NCBI RefSeq assembly: GCF_011752015.1
Contig: NZ_JAAIKA010000001.1
Span: forward strand, 310,001-374,000
Length of the DNA stretch: 64,000 nt
Direction of reading: 5' to 3'
From: Canibacter zhoujuaniae
GTDB lineage: Bacteria > Actinomycetota > Actinomycetes > Actinomycetales > Microbacteriaceae
Position numbers and translations under genes: made by a program. The notes beneath the pieces are model-generated. The model made no database searches. It had not been told where the DNA came from and was given only the letters and a program-made list of their open reading frames with translations. This document shows, piece by piece, positions 46,821 to 55,727 of this stretch. Position 1 is the first letter of the stretch. Every line of letters starts with the position of its first letter.

Positions 46821-48320
46821 ATGCTAGGGGAAACTTTCAACCTTAACTACAGTGGAACAGATTTGGCTGTTCCACTTTCGCTTATACGCACACTGATATT
46901 AGAGCTCGACGATCTTGTAGGGGCAAACTGGCAAAATTCCCCACTATCTAGAGCTGTGTTCCATCGTGCAGGCCGAGAAGGTGAAAACCTTAGTGATCGC
47001 CAAACACCCGATGACCAGTTGCGTTACTATACAAGCGAAAGAGTATTCCGAGGGTTAAGACAGATTGCCTATGACTATGCCTCTAGGCTCGATAAAAACA
47101 TCGTTTTACGTCTTCCATCATTTCCTGCTGATCCAGATACCAGGTTCGTTGAGTGGCTAGGTGCGAAAGGTAAATTCAAGGTAGAAATTAGCTTTGAACT
47201 GGAAGCAAATGAGCTTAAATACGATCAGCAATCATCAAAATTTTACAGTGTAATCACCAGTATTAAAGACGGAACACTAACCTCAAACGACCTATCGAAG
47301 TACTTGAATTTACTCTTAAGTTACGGTGATTCGTGGACTGCCAAGCTTATAGCTGATGTCTACCTTAGTGTAGTCAGTGAAATTGAGACCGCCTTAGCAG
47401 ACGCACTAGGAATCACATACGCTTTGCAGGGCGATACTGGGATGGCAAAACTAATCTGGGAGAAATGGCTCACAGCTTCAGCTATTGATGAAGCACGAGC
47501 TCGCTACTCTCTTGCAATGCTGCAAGCGCGACACAATCCGCGAGCTCTACTGGATCCGGTAGGTGCTGCAGAAAACCTTAACCGAGCCTGGAGCAGACTT
47601 AAAGGACTCCCGATAACCCCGCAGACAACATACGAGAGCGTTTTTAACCGCAACGGTATGGCTCTACTGCTATTCCGACAGGGGAAATATGCAGAGGCTA
47701 AAGCAGTACTCGAGGCGGGAATCGCTTCGCTTCAAGGGTCTGGGTATGCAGAAAAACTACATCATACGGTGCTGACATCGAACTTAGCTCGCGTTATAGC
47801 GTCGATGGGAGACTTCCGAAAGGCAGAGTGGTTGTTTCGCGAGGCGATTGCGATGGATCCTCTATTTGCCGAATACCACCAGGATCTCGCATCATTCTTG
47901 AGCGATATGGGTCGATTTGAGGAAGCTGCTGAAGAGGCCAGACGGACAATCGAAATCGATCCAAGCATGCCTGAGGCATATCGTCTCCTCGGATTCATTC
48001 TCATGCAGTTAGGGGATCCGCTTCGGGCTAGAGATGAATATGCAAAAGCAGCAAATATTGGAGATGATATGGCTGTGCTAGATATGTTGAGAGCATCATA
48101 TGAGGCGGATACACCTGAATGGACTATTCAATTTAGAGACCGCGTCGCACAAGCGCAATTAGATGTGAAGTCTAGAGCTGAAGCAGAGTTACTACTCGCC
48201 CAGGCTAGGAGTGCTCTCGACCCAAGCCTGGATGTATATGTAGAACTAAAACATCTCCAAACGCGCTTCCCAAATGATGAGCTTATTGGTGAAGCTTTAG
48301 TCTTAAACAAAGCTGAATAA
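46821..48320 (+). CDS. TPR-repeat protein of the peptide cluster, N-terminal domain unassigned
   Basis: A 499-residue cytoplasmic protein. Tetratricopeptide-like repeats are clear from about residue 280 to 415: ALLLFRQGKYAEAKAVLEAG, ARVIASMGDFRKAEWLFREA, LASFLSDMGRFEEAAEEARR, LGFILMQLGDPLRARDEYAK. The first 200 residues form a separate region with an Arg/Tyr-rich stretch (RYYTSERVFRGLRQIAYDYASR) that I do not recognise. No signal peptide or membrane helix. In a peptide locus a TPR protein could bind the leader, chaperone the peptide or regulate its gene; no catalytic motif was seen. Codon and base use look AT-richer than the neighbours. The ribosome-binding site is weak. Confidence 0.75.
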   Translation: MLGETFNLNYSGTDLAVPLSLIRTLILELDDLVGANWQNSPLSRAVFHRAGREGENLSDRQTPDDQLRYYTSERVFRGLRQIAYDYASRLDKNIVLRLPSFPADPDTRFVEWLGAKGKFKVEISFELEANELKYDQQSSKFYSVITSIKDGTLTSNDLSKYLNLLLSYGDSWTAKLIADVYLSVVSEIETALADALGITYALQGDTGMAKLIWEKWLTASAIDEARARYSLAMLQARHNPRALLDPVGAAENLNRAWSRLKGLPITPQTTYESVFNRNGMALLLFRQGKYAEAKAVLEAGIASLQGSGYAEKLHHTVLTSNLARVIASMGDFRKAEWLFREAIAMDPLFAEYHQDLASFLSDMGRFEEAAEEARRTIEIDPSMPEAYRLLGFILMQLGDPLRARDEYAKAANIGDDMAVLDMLRASYEADTPEWTIQFRDRVAQAQLDVKSRAEAELLLAQARSALDPSLDVYVELKHLQTRFPNDELIGEALVLNKAE

Positions 48321-48401
48321 CTAACGGTATGACGGTAAAAAAATTTGTTTCAGCAACAGTAAGTTATGTACTCAACATTTTCTAAATATAGGTGAGTAGC
48401 T

Positions 48402-51251
48402 ATGAATATGATTTCAATGTTTGAGCGTTATCAGCGACTCGTGAAGACTTTACCAAAACGGTTGCGTTGGTTTGCTTTTGTTTTTGCCCCGGCAAGAACG
48501 AGTTTCATAGTCTTCGCAGCAGGCCTGTTGAGCGTTGCAGGTTCTCTAGCTATCACGATGAGCATCGGTAGAGTGTCATCGGATTCTGTCACTCCAGTCA
48601 GTGTTATCTGGTTGCTTGTTTTAGGGTTTCTAGCTGAAAGTTTTGGGTATTGGGTGAAAGAACGTCAGGAGAGTCTTCTGACGTTAGCAGTGCGCCAACT
48701 GACTTATCGGCGGTTTAGCGAAATTTTTAAGCGTTCAAATCCTCCTAAGCAAGCACACGAGCATGTACTAACGTACCCGGCGCAGATCAGTCAGTTTGCA
48801 TATGTTGTTGACTTTACTGTTTCAACGGTTCAGATTGTTGCTTTCCTCGCTATTTCACTCGCGCTGTATGGTGCAGGCGGTGCGGTTGCTGCATTACTTA
48901 TTGCTGGATTAGTTTTCATTAGTGTCAAACTCGTGAAGCTGGTTGGAAACCTGTGGGAGCAGTATGTATCTTTGGAGGGAGAGCGTAGACGCTGGATTCA
49001 ACGGCTAGTTGATGCGTTACCCCGCGGGCGTGCTATCCCCAGTTGGACTGGCGCCCTGGGCAAGGTTTTAAGCATCAGAAAATCCGAAGAGCAGCTCCTG
49101 AAAAAGCGCGTACGGTTACAGGTTTTGAATGGATTCCTCGAGCAGGGAGCCTTGACCACTGTACTTGCTCTTGTTGCTATTCTCGGTGCGTGGCTTTTCC
49201 CTGCCGCAAGCTTCGGCATTGGAATTATTTTGGCGGCCCGTTACCTGTACGCGGCAGTGCAGAACAACATTGTTAATTATCGGGTTATTCGCTTGGCTAA
49301 GCCGATGATGCACGAACTTGACAGGCTAGAGAAGACTCTGGAAACTACCACTGATAGTCAGAATCTAGTGTCACCTCCTTCGAAAGGTGTAGAGGTGCTT
49401 GATTCTGCTTCTGATCGCGCTGATGCTTTACGCAAATCCGCAACCGGCAGCGATGCAGCTTTCGTACCTAGCAACCCGGAAATGCCCCAGACAGTGTTGC
49501 TAGCGTGGCAAAATTCTGCATCGAATGAAGAAATATCCCGGTTTACGAATTTTGCTTTAGACATGGGGGTGAAAAAAGACGCGATAGAACGGTTCTGGGT
49601 AGATGCAAAGACTCTATCTTCTGGCGAAAGACACCGCGCAGCTATCGCTCTGGTCTTGGTGGACGAACCAGAATGGTTGGTGCTAGACGACACGTTCACA
49701 GCTCTCGACCCGTTTACGCGTGAAATCGTCGCCAAAAAAATTCTGGAGCTTGTGCCCGCGTGTACGCTTTTAACTAGCTCCGAAGAATACGTTCCTAACT
49801 TGTTTACTTCCGACAGTGGAGAACAAAAAAATAAGGGGCTAGAGGGTGGCGTTCCGAGAGCTGTGGGAGCAGTAGAAGCTGGTTCTGCGGATACAAATGA
49901 GACAGTGGATCTTCCAGATCCGCAGCCGAAGCAGGCAACTTTCCGTAGATCAGTGAGGCTGTTGTTTGGCCCTCACGTGGTTTGGGTTTTAGTTGGCGCT
50001 CTGCTGCTGGCAGGTTCCGAAGTCGCTTTTGCCTTAACACTTGCTCAATCTGACGAGTTATCTACTCTGCTCGCTACTGTTTCAGCTGCGTGCGCGCTGG
50101 CAGCAGTAATCGGATCTGTGCTGTTCTTTGGCTCGCTCTACCGAGCCCCTATTGCGAGGTTAAGCAGCCTGCACAGCAGGGTTGTGCAAAGGATTGACCG
50201 TTTCGCTAGCCCTAGGACAAGTGGTTCGGTTGTGGGACGAATTGGTGAGGACTTTTCTGATCTCCAAATGTCAGTACCTAGCGCCCTAGGCGCAGTCTTC
50301 CTGGTAATCGTACAGACCGTTATGCTCATTGGCGGTGCAGTTGCTGGCGCCCCACTGTTTATTATTGTTGTGCTAGCGGTTGCTCCCCTAGCGGTTCTTG
50401 CTATGCGTCAAGGTTCAAAATGGATTCTTCCTGCTTCAACAGCGACCGCAAATAGTCGAGGAGAATTCATCGGAGCAGTTGGCGCACAGGCGGGTATGCA
50501 CACTCTACCCGTGAGTGCCGGGCTCCGTCGGGCCGGGGAGGATGCCTATGCTAGTTCAGAAGCAGCATATGTCAGAACTTCTGTTCAGCTAGCTAACGCT
50601 TACGCGCTCCGTACAGGACTGATTCAGCTACTAGTGCTCTTGTTGAATATTTCTGCCGTGATACTAGTGCTGTTGTACGGTAATTCAAATTCGTTAGTTA
50701 CTTCCGCTGCCGTAATCTACTTTGCTGTGACACTATCTTCTGGTATTCAATCCACGGTGGAAACGCTGCAGGAAGTTGGTGTAGTTAGTTTGACTGCAGA
50801 GCGTATCAGAATGCTTGAAGAGGTTCAGTCGTCTCGTGCGGTTCCAACAGTTAGACCCGCTGACCTGAAACGACTCGAGGACGCTCTTGATAAGAAATAT
50901 CCGATGGTCGCGCTGATTGGGTCAACTGGCGTAGGGAAATCTGTCATACTTGATGCTTTATATCGTCAGCGTCCTGAGGGCGAAGTAGCTATTGTGCCTG
51001 ATATAGACCCGTTTGCGTCTGAAGAATCAGGTTTGAGCGGTGTCGCGCTTGCCCGATCGGTCCTGCACGAAGGGACAAGCCAACTTATTCTGCTAGACGA
51101 GACTTTGAAGAAACTCACCCCTGCAGCAGAACGTGCTGAGCTTGAATCGCTAGCCTGCGCTCTCGAAAAAGCTGGGAAACAGGCTGTGGTCGTTCTTCAT
51201 TCACGTTCTAACCTTGATTGTTTCAAGGCAGTGGTTAATCTGGATGAGTGA
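48402..51251 (+). CDS. Fused double ABC exporter with complementary degenerate NBDs
   Basis: 949 residues: two exporter halves in one chain, TMD1 (about 25-300), NBD1 (about 320-470), TMD2 (about 515-790), NBD2 (about 830-949). NBD1 has no Walker A, retains signature LSSGE (405-409) and a D-loop-like TALDPF, and its Walker B ends VLDD (no catalytic Glu); the switch His is absent. NBD2 has Walker A GSTGVGKS (840-847), Walker B LILLDE (895-900, Glu900), and switch His933, but the signature is cut to LSG before VALARSV. Both NBDs are short, about 120-150 residues instead of about 230. Thus one complete ATP site could form from NBD2 plus NBD1's signature. The gene follows AGGTGAG, and the S9 gene overlaps its end. 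Resembles class III lanthipeptide exporters RamA/RamB in being paired, but relation is inference. Confidence 0.85.
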   Translation: MNMISMFERYQRLVKTLPKRLRWFAFVFAPARTSFIVFAAGLLSVAGSLAITMSIGRVSSDSVTPVSVIWLLVLGFLAESFGYWVKERQESLLTLAVRQLTYRRFSEIFKRSNPPKQAHEHVLTYPAQISQFAYVVDFTVSTVQIVAFLAISLALYGAGGAVAALLIAGLVFISVKLVKLVGNLWEQYVSLEGERRRWIQRLVDALPRGRAIPSWTGALGKVLSIRKSEEQLLKKRVRLQVLNGFLEQGALTTVLALVAILGAWLFPAASFGIGIILAARYLYAAVQNNIVNYRVIRLAKPMMHELDRLEKTLETTTDSQNLVSPPSKGVEVLDSASDRADALRKSATGSDAAFVPSNPEMPQTVLLAWQNSASNEEISRFTNFALDMGVKKDAIERFWVDAKTLSSGERHRAAIALVLVDEPEWLVLDDTFTALDPFTREIVAKKILELVPACTLLTSSEEYVPNLFTSDSGEQKNKGLEGGVPRAVGAVEAGSADTNETVDLPDPQPKQATFRRSVRLLFGPHVVWVLVGALLLAGSEVAFALTLAQSDELSTLLATVSAACALAAVIGSVLFFGSLYRAPIARLSSLHSRVVQRIDRFASPRTSGSVVGRIGEDFSDLQMSVPSALGAVFLVIVQTVMLIGGAVAGAPLFIIVVLAVAPLAVLAMRQGSKWILPASTATANSRGEFIGAVGAQAGMHTLPVSAGLRRAGEDAYASSEAAYVRTSVQLANAYALRTGLIQLLVLLLNISAVILVLLYGNSNSLVTSAAVIYFAVTLSSGIQSTVETLQEVGVVSLTAERIRMLEEVQSSRAVPTVRPADLKRLEDALDKKYPMVALIGSTGVGKSVILDALYRQRPEGEVAIVPDIDPFASEESGLSGVALARSVLHEGTSQLILLDETLKKLTPAAERAELESLACALEKAGKQAVVVLHSRSNLDCFKAVVNLDE

Positions 51252-52929
51252 ACTGACACAGATGGTACGCTTTTATCCAAAAACGATTAAGGATGAAGGC
51301 CGGATTTACAGGGCTACACCCGTTACGATAACCGATTCCTCGGCACTCCTTATAAACGAGTATGGTTTCTCTCTGTGTAAAACTGATCATGAAGCCATAC
51401 CGTTGGATATTCCTGATGCTGACGAAGTTATATTAACCAGTGACGCCAGAATCTGCGCATGCTGGTTTGACGGAGGCTGCTTTCGTGTCCAGGAATATCG
51501 ATTTGAGGCTGAGGCATTCCACCCTGATGGTGAGCCTTGCATCGTAGATATACAGGACTTGGATAGTGACGATCTTATAGTTCTTGGTGTCGACGGAGGT
51601 GTCGAACTGTGGTTAGACACGGCAAAACTGTGCCAGAGAATTTGGACTGTCTCTAACGGCAGCGGGAAAAAAGAAATTGCAACGGTCGCATCAAGGCCTG
51701 ATGGCGAACTTCTGTTCAGTTCTGGGAAGATGGTAACGTTTGCGGAGGATCTAGGTGTCAGGGGTTCTTACCTGAATGTTGTGGATCTGGTAACTCAGAT
51801 GACGTGGCGTGTTCGATCTACTTACTCCTTCGCTGCTTTAGGGCGTGTTTTTTCTATCACAGACAGTGATCCAACAGTTGATAATCATCAGCATGGTCTT
51901 TACGTATTTGCCGAGGGGAAGAAGTCATTCCTAGAGACTGACGGGCCTGTAATAGAGGCAGGAGGCAACTCCAACCGAGCTGTGCTATCAGTTTTCACGG
52001 GTAAAGACACAAAATTACGTGGTATTACTGAAGGTGAAAATGGCAGATTATCGGTGCATCATATAGATGCTCCCGAAGGGTATAAAGCACTGTCACCCGA
52101 TGGTGAACTTTACATAGTTCGCGGATTCAAAGATGCACTTACAATTGCACCTACTCCTAGTATGCAAAGTCAACTGTCACAACCAACTCATCCATCCGCT
52201 ACAAGTAGCACTTACTCAATAAGCGACGAATACGTGGTATCTCGTGCATTAGGAAAAACTATTGGCGCTGTAATTCATTTCCACGGCGGCCCTGAGGGAT
52301 ACGAAGTGCCAGAAAGCCGACTATTTGGACTTCCTCAATGGTGCAACTCGCACGGCTTAGACTGGATTGGGGTGAACTATCAGGGATCGCTCATGCCAGA
52401 TCCTGCCTACACACGTTCAGCATGGCACAGATGGCAATCCACACTGCAAGAGGATTTTTCGGGAGCCCTCAAATTAACCTCTGGCCCCCTAGTGCTGGCG
52501 GGGTGGAGCTTCGGAGCTGCAATATCTCTGGCGCTCGGCGCATCCAGTGAACGAGTAAGAGGTCTGCTGCTCGGAGCGACTATGGGTGACTTGGTAAAAC
52601 ATGTTAATCATGCGATGACTATAGATTCTACGCACTATGACTGGTTTACACGACGGTTCGATTTAACGGGCAGCGACGCCAACTTCTTCAACGGCGTGAA
52701 TGGGTTTACCACAAACGTACAGGTGCTGGAAATGCACGGCGTAGATGACATGAATTGCCCCGTTCAGCTGGCGAATGAATTAGCAGAACAGTGGGAGGAG
52801 CGGCAGAACCCTTGGGAGCGAGTGTGGCTGCCAGGAGGTGGACACTTTGCGACGATTCTTGAAGATATCGAGATCATCGCTGAGTCATCTCGCAAATTTT
52901 TAACTAACGTACTACTCGAGGCACTTTGA
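51244..52929 (+). CDS. S9-family serine peptidase (prolyl-oligopeptidase-like)
   Basis: A 561-residue protein with an N-terminal beta-propeller-like region (about 1-320, with repeated short acidic blades such as SPDGELY) and a C-terminal alpha/beta-hydrolase domain. The oxyanion motif HFHGGPEG (about residues 345-352), the nucleophile elbow GWSFGA (Ser422), Asp501 or Asp502 in MHGVDDMNCP, and His534 in PGGGHF complete the triad. No signal peptide, so it acts in the cytoplasm. The ATG at 51244 overlaps the exporter stop by eight bases, implying coupling. S9 peptidases remove leaders in class III lanthipeptide loci (FlaP, AplP), so leader removal is a reasonable hypothesis; defence or recycling is the alternative. 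Confidence 0.82.
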   Translation: MSELTQMVRFYPKTIKDEGRIYRATPVTITDSSALLINEYGFSLCKTDHEAIPLDIPDADEVILTSDARICACWFDGGCFRVQEYRFEAEAFHPDGEPCIVDIQDLDSDDLIVLGVDGGVELWLDTAKLCQRIWTVSNGSGKKEIATVASRPDGELLFSSGKMVTFAEDLGVRGSYLNVVDLVTQMTWRVRSTYSFAALGRVFSITDSDPTVDNHQHGLYVFAEGKKSFLETDGPVIEAGGNSNRAVLSVFTGKDTKLRGITEGENGRLSVHHIDAPEGYKALSPDGELYIVRGFKDALTIAPTPSMQSQLSQPTHPSATSSTYSISDEYVVSRALGKTIGAVIHFHGGPEGYEVPESRLFGLPQWCNSHGLDWIGVNYQGSLMPDPAYTRSAWHRWQSTLQEDFSGALKLTSGPLVLAGWSFGAAISLALGASSERVRGLLLGATMGDLVKHVNHAMTIDSTHYDWFTRRFDLTGSDANFFNGVNGFTTNVQVLEMHGVDDMNCPVQLANELAEQWEERQNPWERVWLPGGGHFATILEDIEIIAESSRKFLTNVLLEAL

Positions 52930-53029
52930 TTAAAGTATGCACTGCTATTACAGCAAGCCATACATCATACTGAATGGAGTACTCCTACTCAGGTTTCTCA
53001 GAGCGTCTTTGTGGGGTGAACCACTGGAA

Positions 53030-53073
53030 ATGAAAAGGACTACCATCGTGATTTGTATCACAAAAGTAGTCCT
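53030..53073 (-). terminator. Intrinsic terminator of the tRNA-Leu transcript
   Basis: AGGACTAC (minus strand, 53073-53066) pairs with GTAGTCCT (53043-53036); an inner GTGAT-ATCAC stem strengthens it. On the minus strand the hairpin is followed by TTTTC, within the 150 bases between the S9 gene and tRNA-Leu. No other gene was seen in that gap. Confidence 0.75.
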
Positions 53074-53078
53074 AATAG

Positions 53079-53160
53079 TGCCGGAAGTGGGACTCGAACC
53101 CACACACCTTGCGGCGCCGCATTTTGAGTGCGGTGCGTCTACCAATTCCGCCATTCCGGC
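53079..53160 (-). tRNA. tRNA-Leu (anticodon CAA)
   Basis: Minus-strand cloverleaf of 82 bases with a long variable arm: acceptor GCCGGAA with TTCCGGC, discriminator A, anticodon stem CCGCA-TGCGG around loop CTCAAAA (CAA), variable stem of G/C pairs, and T arm GTTCGAG. CCA is not encoded. Its 3' end faces the accessory region, the orientation seen when elements integrate at tRNA ends. It is followed by a terminator. Confidence 0.95.
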
Positions 53161-53215
53161 TGGCGCTGCTGAAGCATAGGCCAAACAGTCTGCCTGCTCC
53201 AGCATAGCGCAAACT

Positions 53216-54685
53216 TTACTGTCTTGCAGCCTCCAACACGTGTTTCCGCGGCCCAGCTTCAGGCAGACGACCAGTCGCCTCGCCTATACGATGAATACGC
53301 ATAGTGTTAGTGGTGCCAATTATTCCCGGAGGTGTGCCACAAATGACGATGCAGAGATCCCCCACCTGTGCGGAGCCGTCGCCGAGTAAGACATTATCGA
53401 CCTGCTCAAACATCTCATCAGTGGTGCTAACACGCGGCTCCTGATAGCTCTTCGCACCCCAGGTAAGCTGCATACGGCGCACAATATCTAGTGATGGAGT
53501 GAAACCAAAAATTGGCACGGATCCGCGCAGGCGTGACATACGGCGCACGGTATCCCCCGACTCCGTAAACACACAAACAAACTTCGCTCCAACGAAGTCA
53601 GCAACCTCTCCCGCAGCAAGCGTCAGTGCACCGCCTTGAGTGCGCGGTTTAGTCGCAATAGGTTCGATGCGTCCGAGCGCTTTCTCCTCAGTCGCTTCGA
53701 TAACCTTCGCCATAATCGACACTGCCTGCACAGGGTGCGCACCTACGCTGGTTTCGCCAGAGAGCATCACAGCGTCAGCACCGTTAATGATTGCGTTTGC
53801 GCAGTCAGATGCTTCCGCCCGTGTCGGGCGTGGGTTTTCTATCATCGACTCGAACACCTGCGTTGCAACAATAACAGGTTTCGCATTCTGTCGGGCAAGC
53901 TGAATCGCATCCATCTGCACCAGCGGCACCTCTTCGAGCGGTAGTTCAACACCAAGATCCCCGCGGGCAACCATAATGCCGTCAAAGGCTTGAATAATCT
54001 CCTCGAGATTTGTGACCGCTTGTGGCTTCTCGATCTTTGCAATTACCGGACGGTGAATACCCTCTTCCGCCATAATTTCGTGCACACGCTTGATGTCTGC
54101 AGCATTGCGCACAAAAGAGAGTGCGATGTAGTCAGCGCCAAGTTTTAGTGCAAACCGCAGATCTTCCTCGTCTTTTTCAGACAGTGCTGGCACATTAACA
54201 GCAACACCGGGCAGGTTGATTCCCTTGTTATTGCTCACCGCGCCGGGCACCTCAACCACAGCGTGCACGGTGTCGTCTGTCACTTCAGTAGCACGCAAAA
54301 CAACTTTGCCATCGTCGATTAGGAGCGGATCCCCAACGCGCACATCTCCCGGCAGACCCTTGTGCGTTGTTCCGACAAGCTCACGCGTTCCAACTACGTC
54401 ACGAGTTGTGATCGCGAAAGGATCACCGACCTCGAGTTCGTAGGGCCCACCGTCAAACTTCCCGAGTCGAATCTTCGGGCCCTGCAAATCTGCGAGCACC
54501 GCAACAGGCCTGCCAACCTGCTGTTCGGCTCTGCGAATATTCCGGTAGATCCCTTCATGCACAAGATGGGTGCCGTGCGACATGTTTAAACGAGCAACGT
54601 TCACTCCAGCAGTAATAAGCTCCAGCGTGTTTTCAAAGCTGGCAACCGCCGGCCCCCAAGTAGCAACAATTTTTGCGTGACGCAT
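53216..54685 (-). CDS. pyk: Pyruvate kinase
   Basis: Transfers phosphate from phosphoenolpyruvate to ADP at the end of glycolysis. The 489-residue length is normal. Signatures: RLNMSHGTH with the nucleotide-site Arg, ADLQGPKIRLGKF, the catalytic Lys and Glu in VIAKIEKPQAVTNLEEII, MVARGDLGVELPLEEVP and VIVATQVFESMIENPRPTRAE. The C-terminal domain (about 350-489) is present. It is followed by lgt on the same strand 11 bases upstream, so the two may be cotranscribed. The usual actinobacterial order is trp genes, lgt, pyk, then pdtaR, here broken by the accessory stretch. Confidence 0.97.
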   Translation of the reverse strand: MRHAKIVATWGPAVASFENTLELITAGVNVARLNMSHGTHLVHEGIYRNIRRAEQQVGRPVAVLADLQGPKIRLGKFDGGPYELEVGDPFAITTRDVVGTRELVGTTHKGLPGDVRVGDPLLIDDGKVVLRATEVTDDTVHAVVEVPGAVSNNKGINLPGVAVNVPALSEKDEEDLRFALKLGADYIALSFVRNAADIKRVHEIMAEEGIHRPVIAKIEKPQAVTNLEEIIQAFDGIMVARGDLGVELPLEEVPLVQMDAIQLARQNAKPVIVATQVFESMIENPRPTRAEASDCANAIINGADAVMLSGETSVGAHPVQAVSIMAKVIEATEEKALGRIEPIATKPRTQGGALTLAAGEVADFVGAKFVCVFTESGDTVRRMSRLRGSVPIFGFTPSLDIVRRMQLTWGAKSYQEPRVSTTDEMFEQVDNVLLGDGSAQVGDLCIVICGTPPGIIGTTNTMRIHRIGEATGRLPEAGPRKHVLEAARQ

Positions 54686-54696
54686 AATTTTTAAGC

Positions 54697-55659
54697 CTAA
54701 ACTTTCTGATTCATCGAATCCATGGTTTCATGTGCACTGACATTAGAAACCTCTGGATGGTTAAGAATGTGGTGATATTTTTCACCATCGGCGGTGTCTT
54801 TCAGGGTTGATTTTCCGGGTCGGTCAACACCATCCCTGTAGACACTAATTTCCCTGCCTGTGTGGCGGCGTGATTGGATAAAGATAATCAAAACACCCAG
54901 CAAGATAGCTGCTAGCGCCGTTAATCCGTTGGTGCGCAGACCGAAAAACTCGTATGACGGATCCAAGCGAATTCCTTCAAGCGCCATGCGCCCCAGGCCA
55001 TACCAGATCAGGTACATGCCAAAGAATTTACCCCACCGCGGCTGCAGTTTCTTTTCGAGCGTCAGCAGCACGGCTAAGCCGAGCAGGTTCCAGAGGATCT
55101 CATACAAAAACACCGGATGGAAATAGACACCGGCAGGTGCACCAACCGGCAGAGCAGGATTGCCCGGATCAATCTCAAGACCCCACGGGAGGGTAGTTGG
55201 TGATCCGAAAAGTTCTTGGTTGAAATAGTTACCGATACGGCCAATAGCTTGCGCCAAAAGCAGCCCGGGAACTAAAGCATCTGCCAGTGACCAAAACCTG
55301 ACACCGGTCAGGCGTGATGCAAGAAAAACACCGAGTGCACCACCAAGCAGCGCGCCGAAGATAGCGATTCCGCCGTTCCAGATTGCAAACACCTCTAAAG
55401 GATTGGCGCCCTCATAAAAGAACTCATCCCAGTGAGTGATGACGTGATACAGGCGAGCCCCGACGATACCGAAAAAAACTGCGGAGACCAGGAAGTAAAA
55501 CATCGCATCTTCATGACCGCCACGCTTCGTTAAACGTCGCGCGGTGTATACAGTCGCGACTACGATGGCAAGCAGCATAGTGACTGAATAAAATTTAATC
55601 TGCAACGGCCCAAGATTAAACGCGTTAATATCTGGGCTTGGAATATAAAAACTGTGCAT
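54697..55659 (-). CDS. lgt: Prolipoprotein diacylglyceryl transferase
   Basis: Adds diacylglyceryl to the lipobox Cys of lipoproteins, including those at 17404 and 38744 in this window. The 320-residue integral membrane protein has about seven helices. The signature IGRIGNYFNQELFGSPTTLPWG with its essential Arg and Asn, and HPVFLYEILWNL are specific; YHVITHW holds the conserved His. A C-terminal extension of about 50 residues is hydrophilic and found in actinobacterial forms. Adjacent to trpA in the usual order. Confidence 0.96.
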   Translation of the reverse strand: MHSFYIPSPDINAFNLGPLQIKFYSVTMLLAIVVATVYTARRLTKRGGHEDAMFYFLVSAVFFGIVGARLYHVITHWDEFFYEGANPLEVFAIWNGGIAIFGALLGGALGVFLASRLTGVRFWSLADALVPGLLLAQAIGRIGNYFNQELFGSPTTLPWGLEIDPGNPALPVGAPAGVYFHPVFLYEILWNLLGLAVLLTLEKKLQPRWGKFFGMYLIWYGLGRMALEGIRLDPSYEFFGLRTNGLTALAAILLGVLIIFIQSRRHTGREISVYRDGVDRPGKSTLKDTADGEKYHHILNHPEVSNVSAHETMDSMNQKV

Positions 55660-55727
55660 CTCTTGCCTTTTTCGGTATCTTACGAGGCTACTTTTAACTT
55701 AGTTCGTCTGCATTACACTGTGCTAGT

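Noticed and set aside
48402-51251. Frameshifted or decayed ABC pseudogene
   Set aside because: The frame is continuous for 949 codons, membrane segments are intact in both halves, and the motif losses are complementary rather than random. Decay cannot be excluded but is not the first reading.
46654-52929. Class I-IV lanthipeptide cluster
   Set aside because: No LanB, LanC, LanM, LanKC or LanL homologue is seen, and the peptide has only one Cys. The exporter and S9 peptidase resemble class III helpers, but the label would go beyond the evidence.
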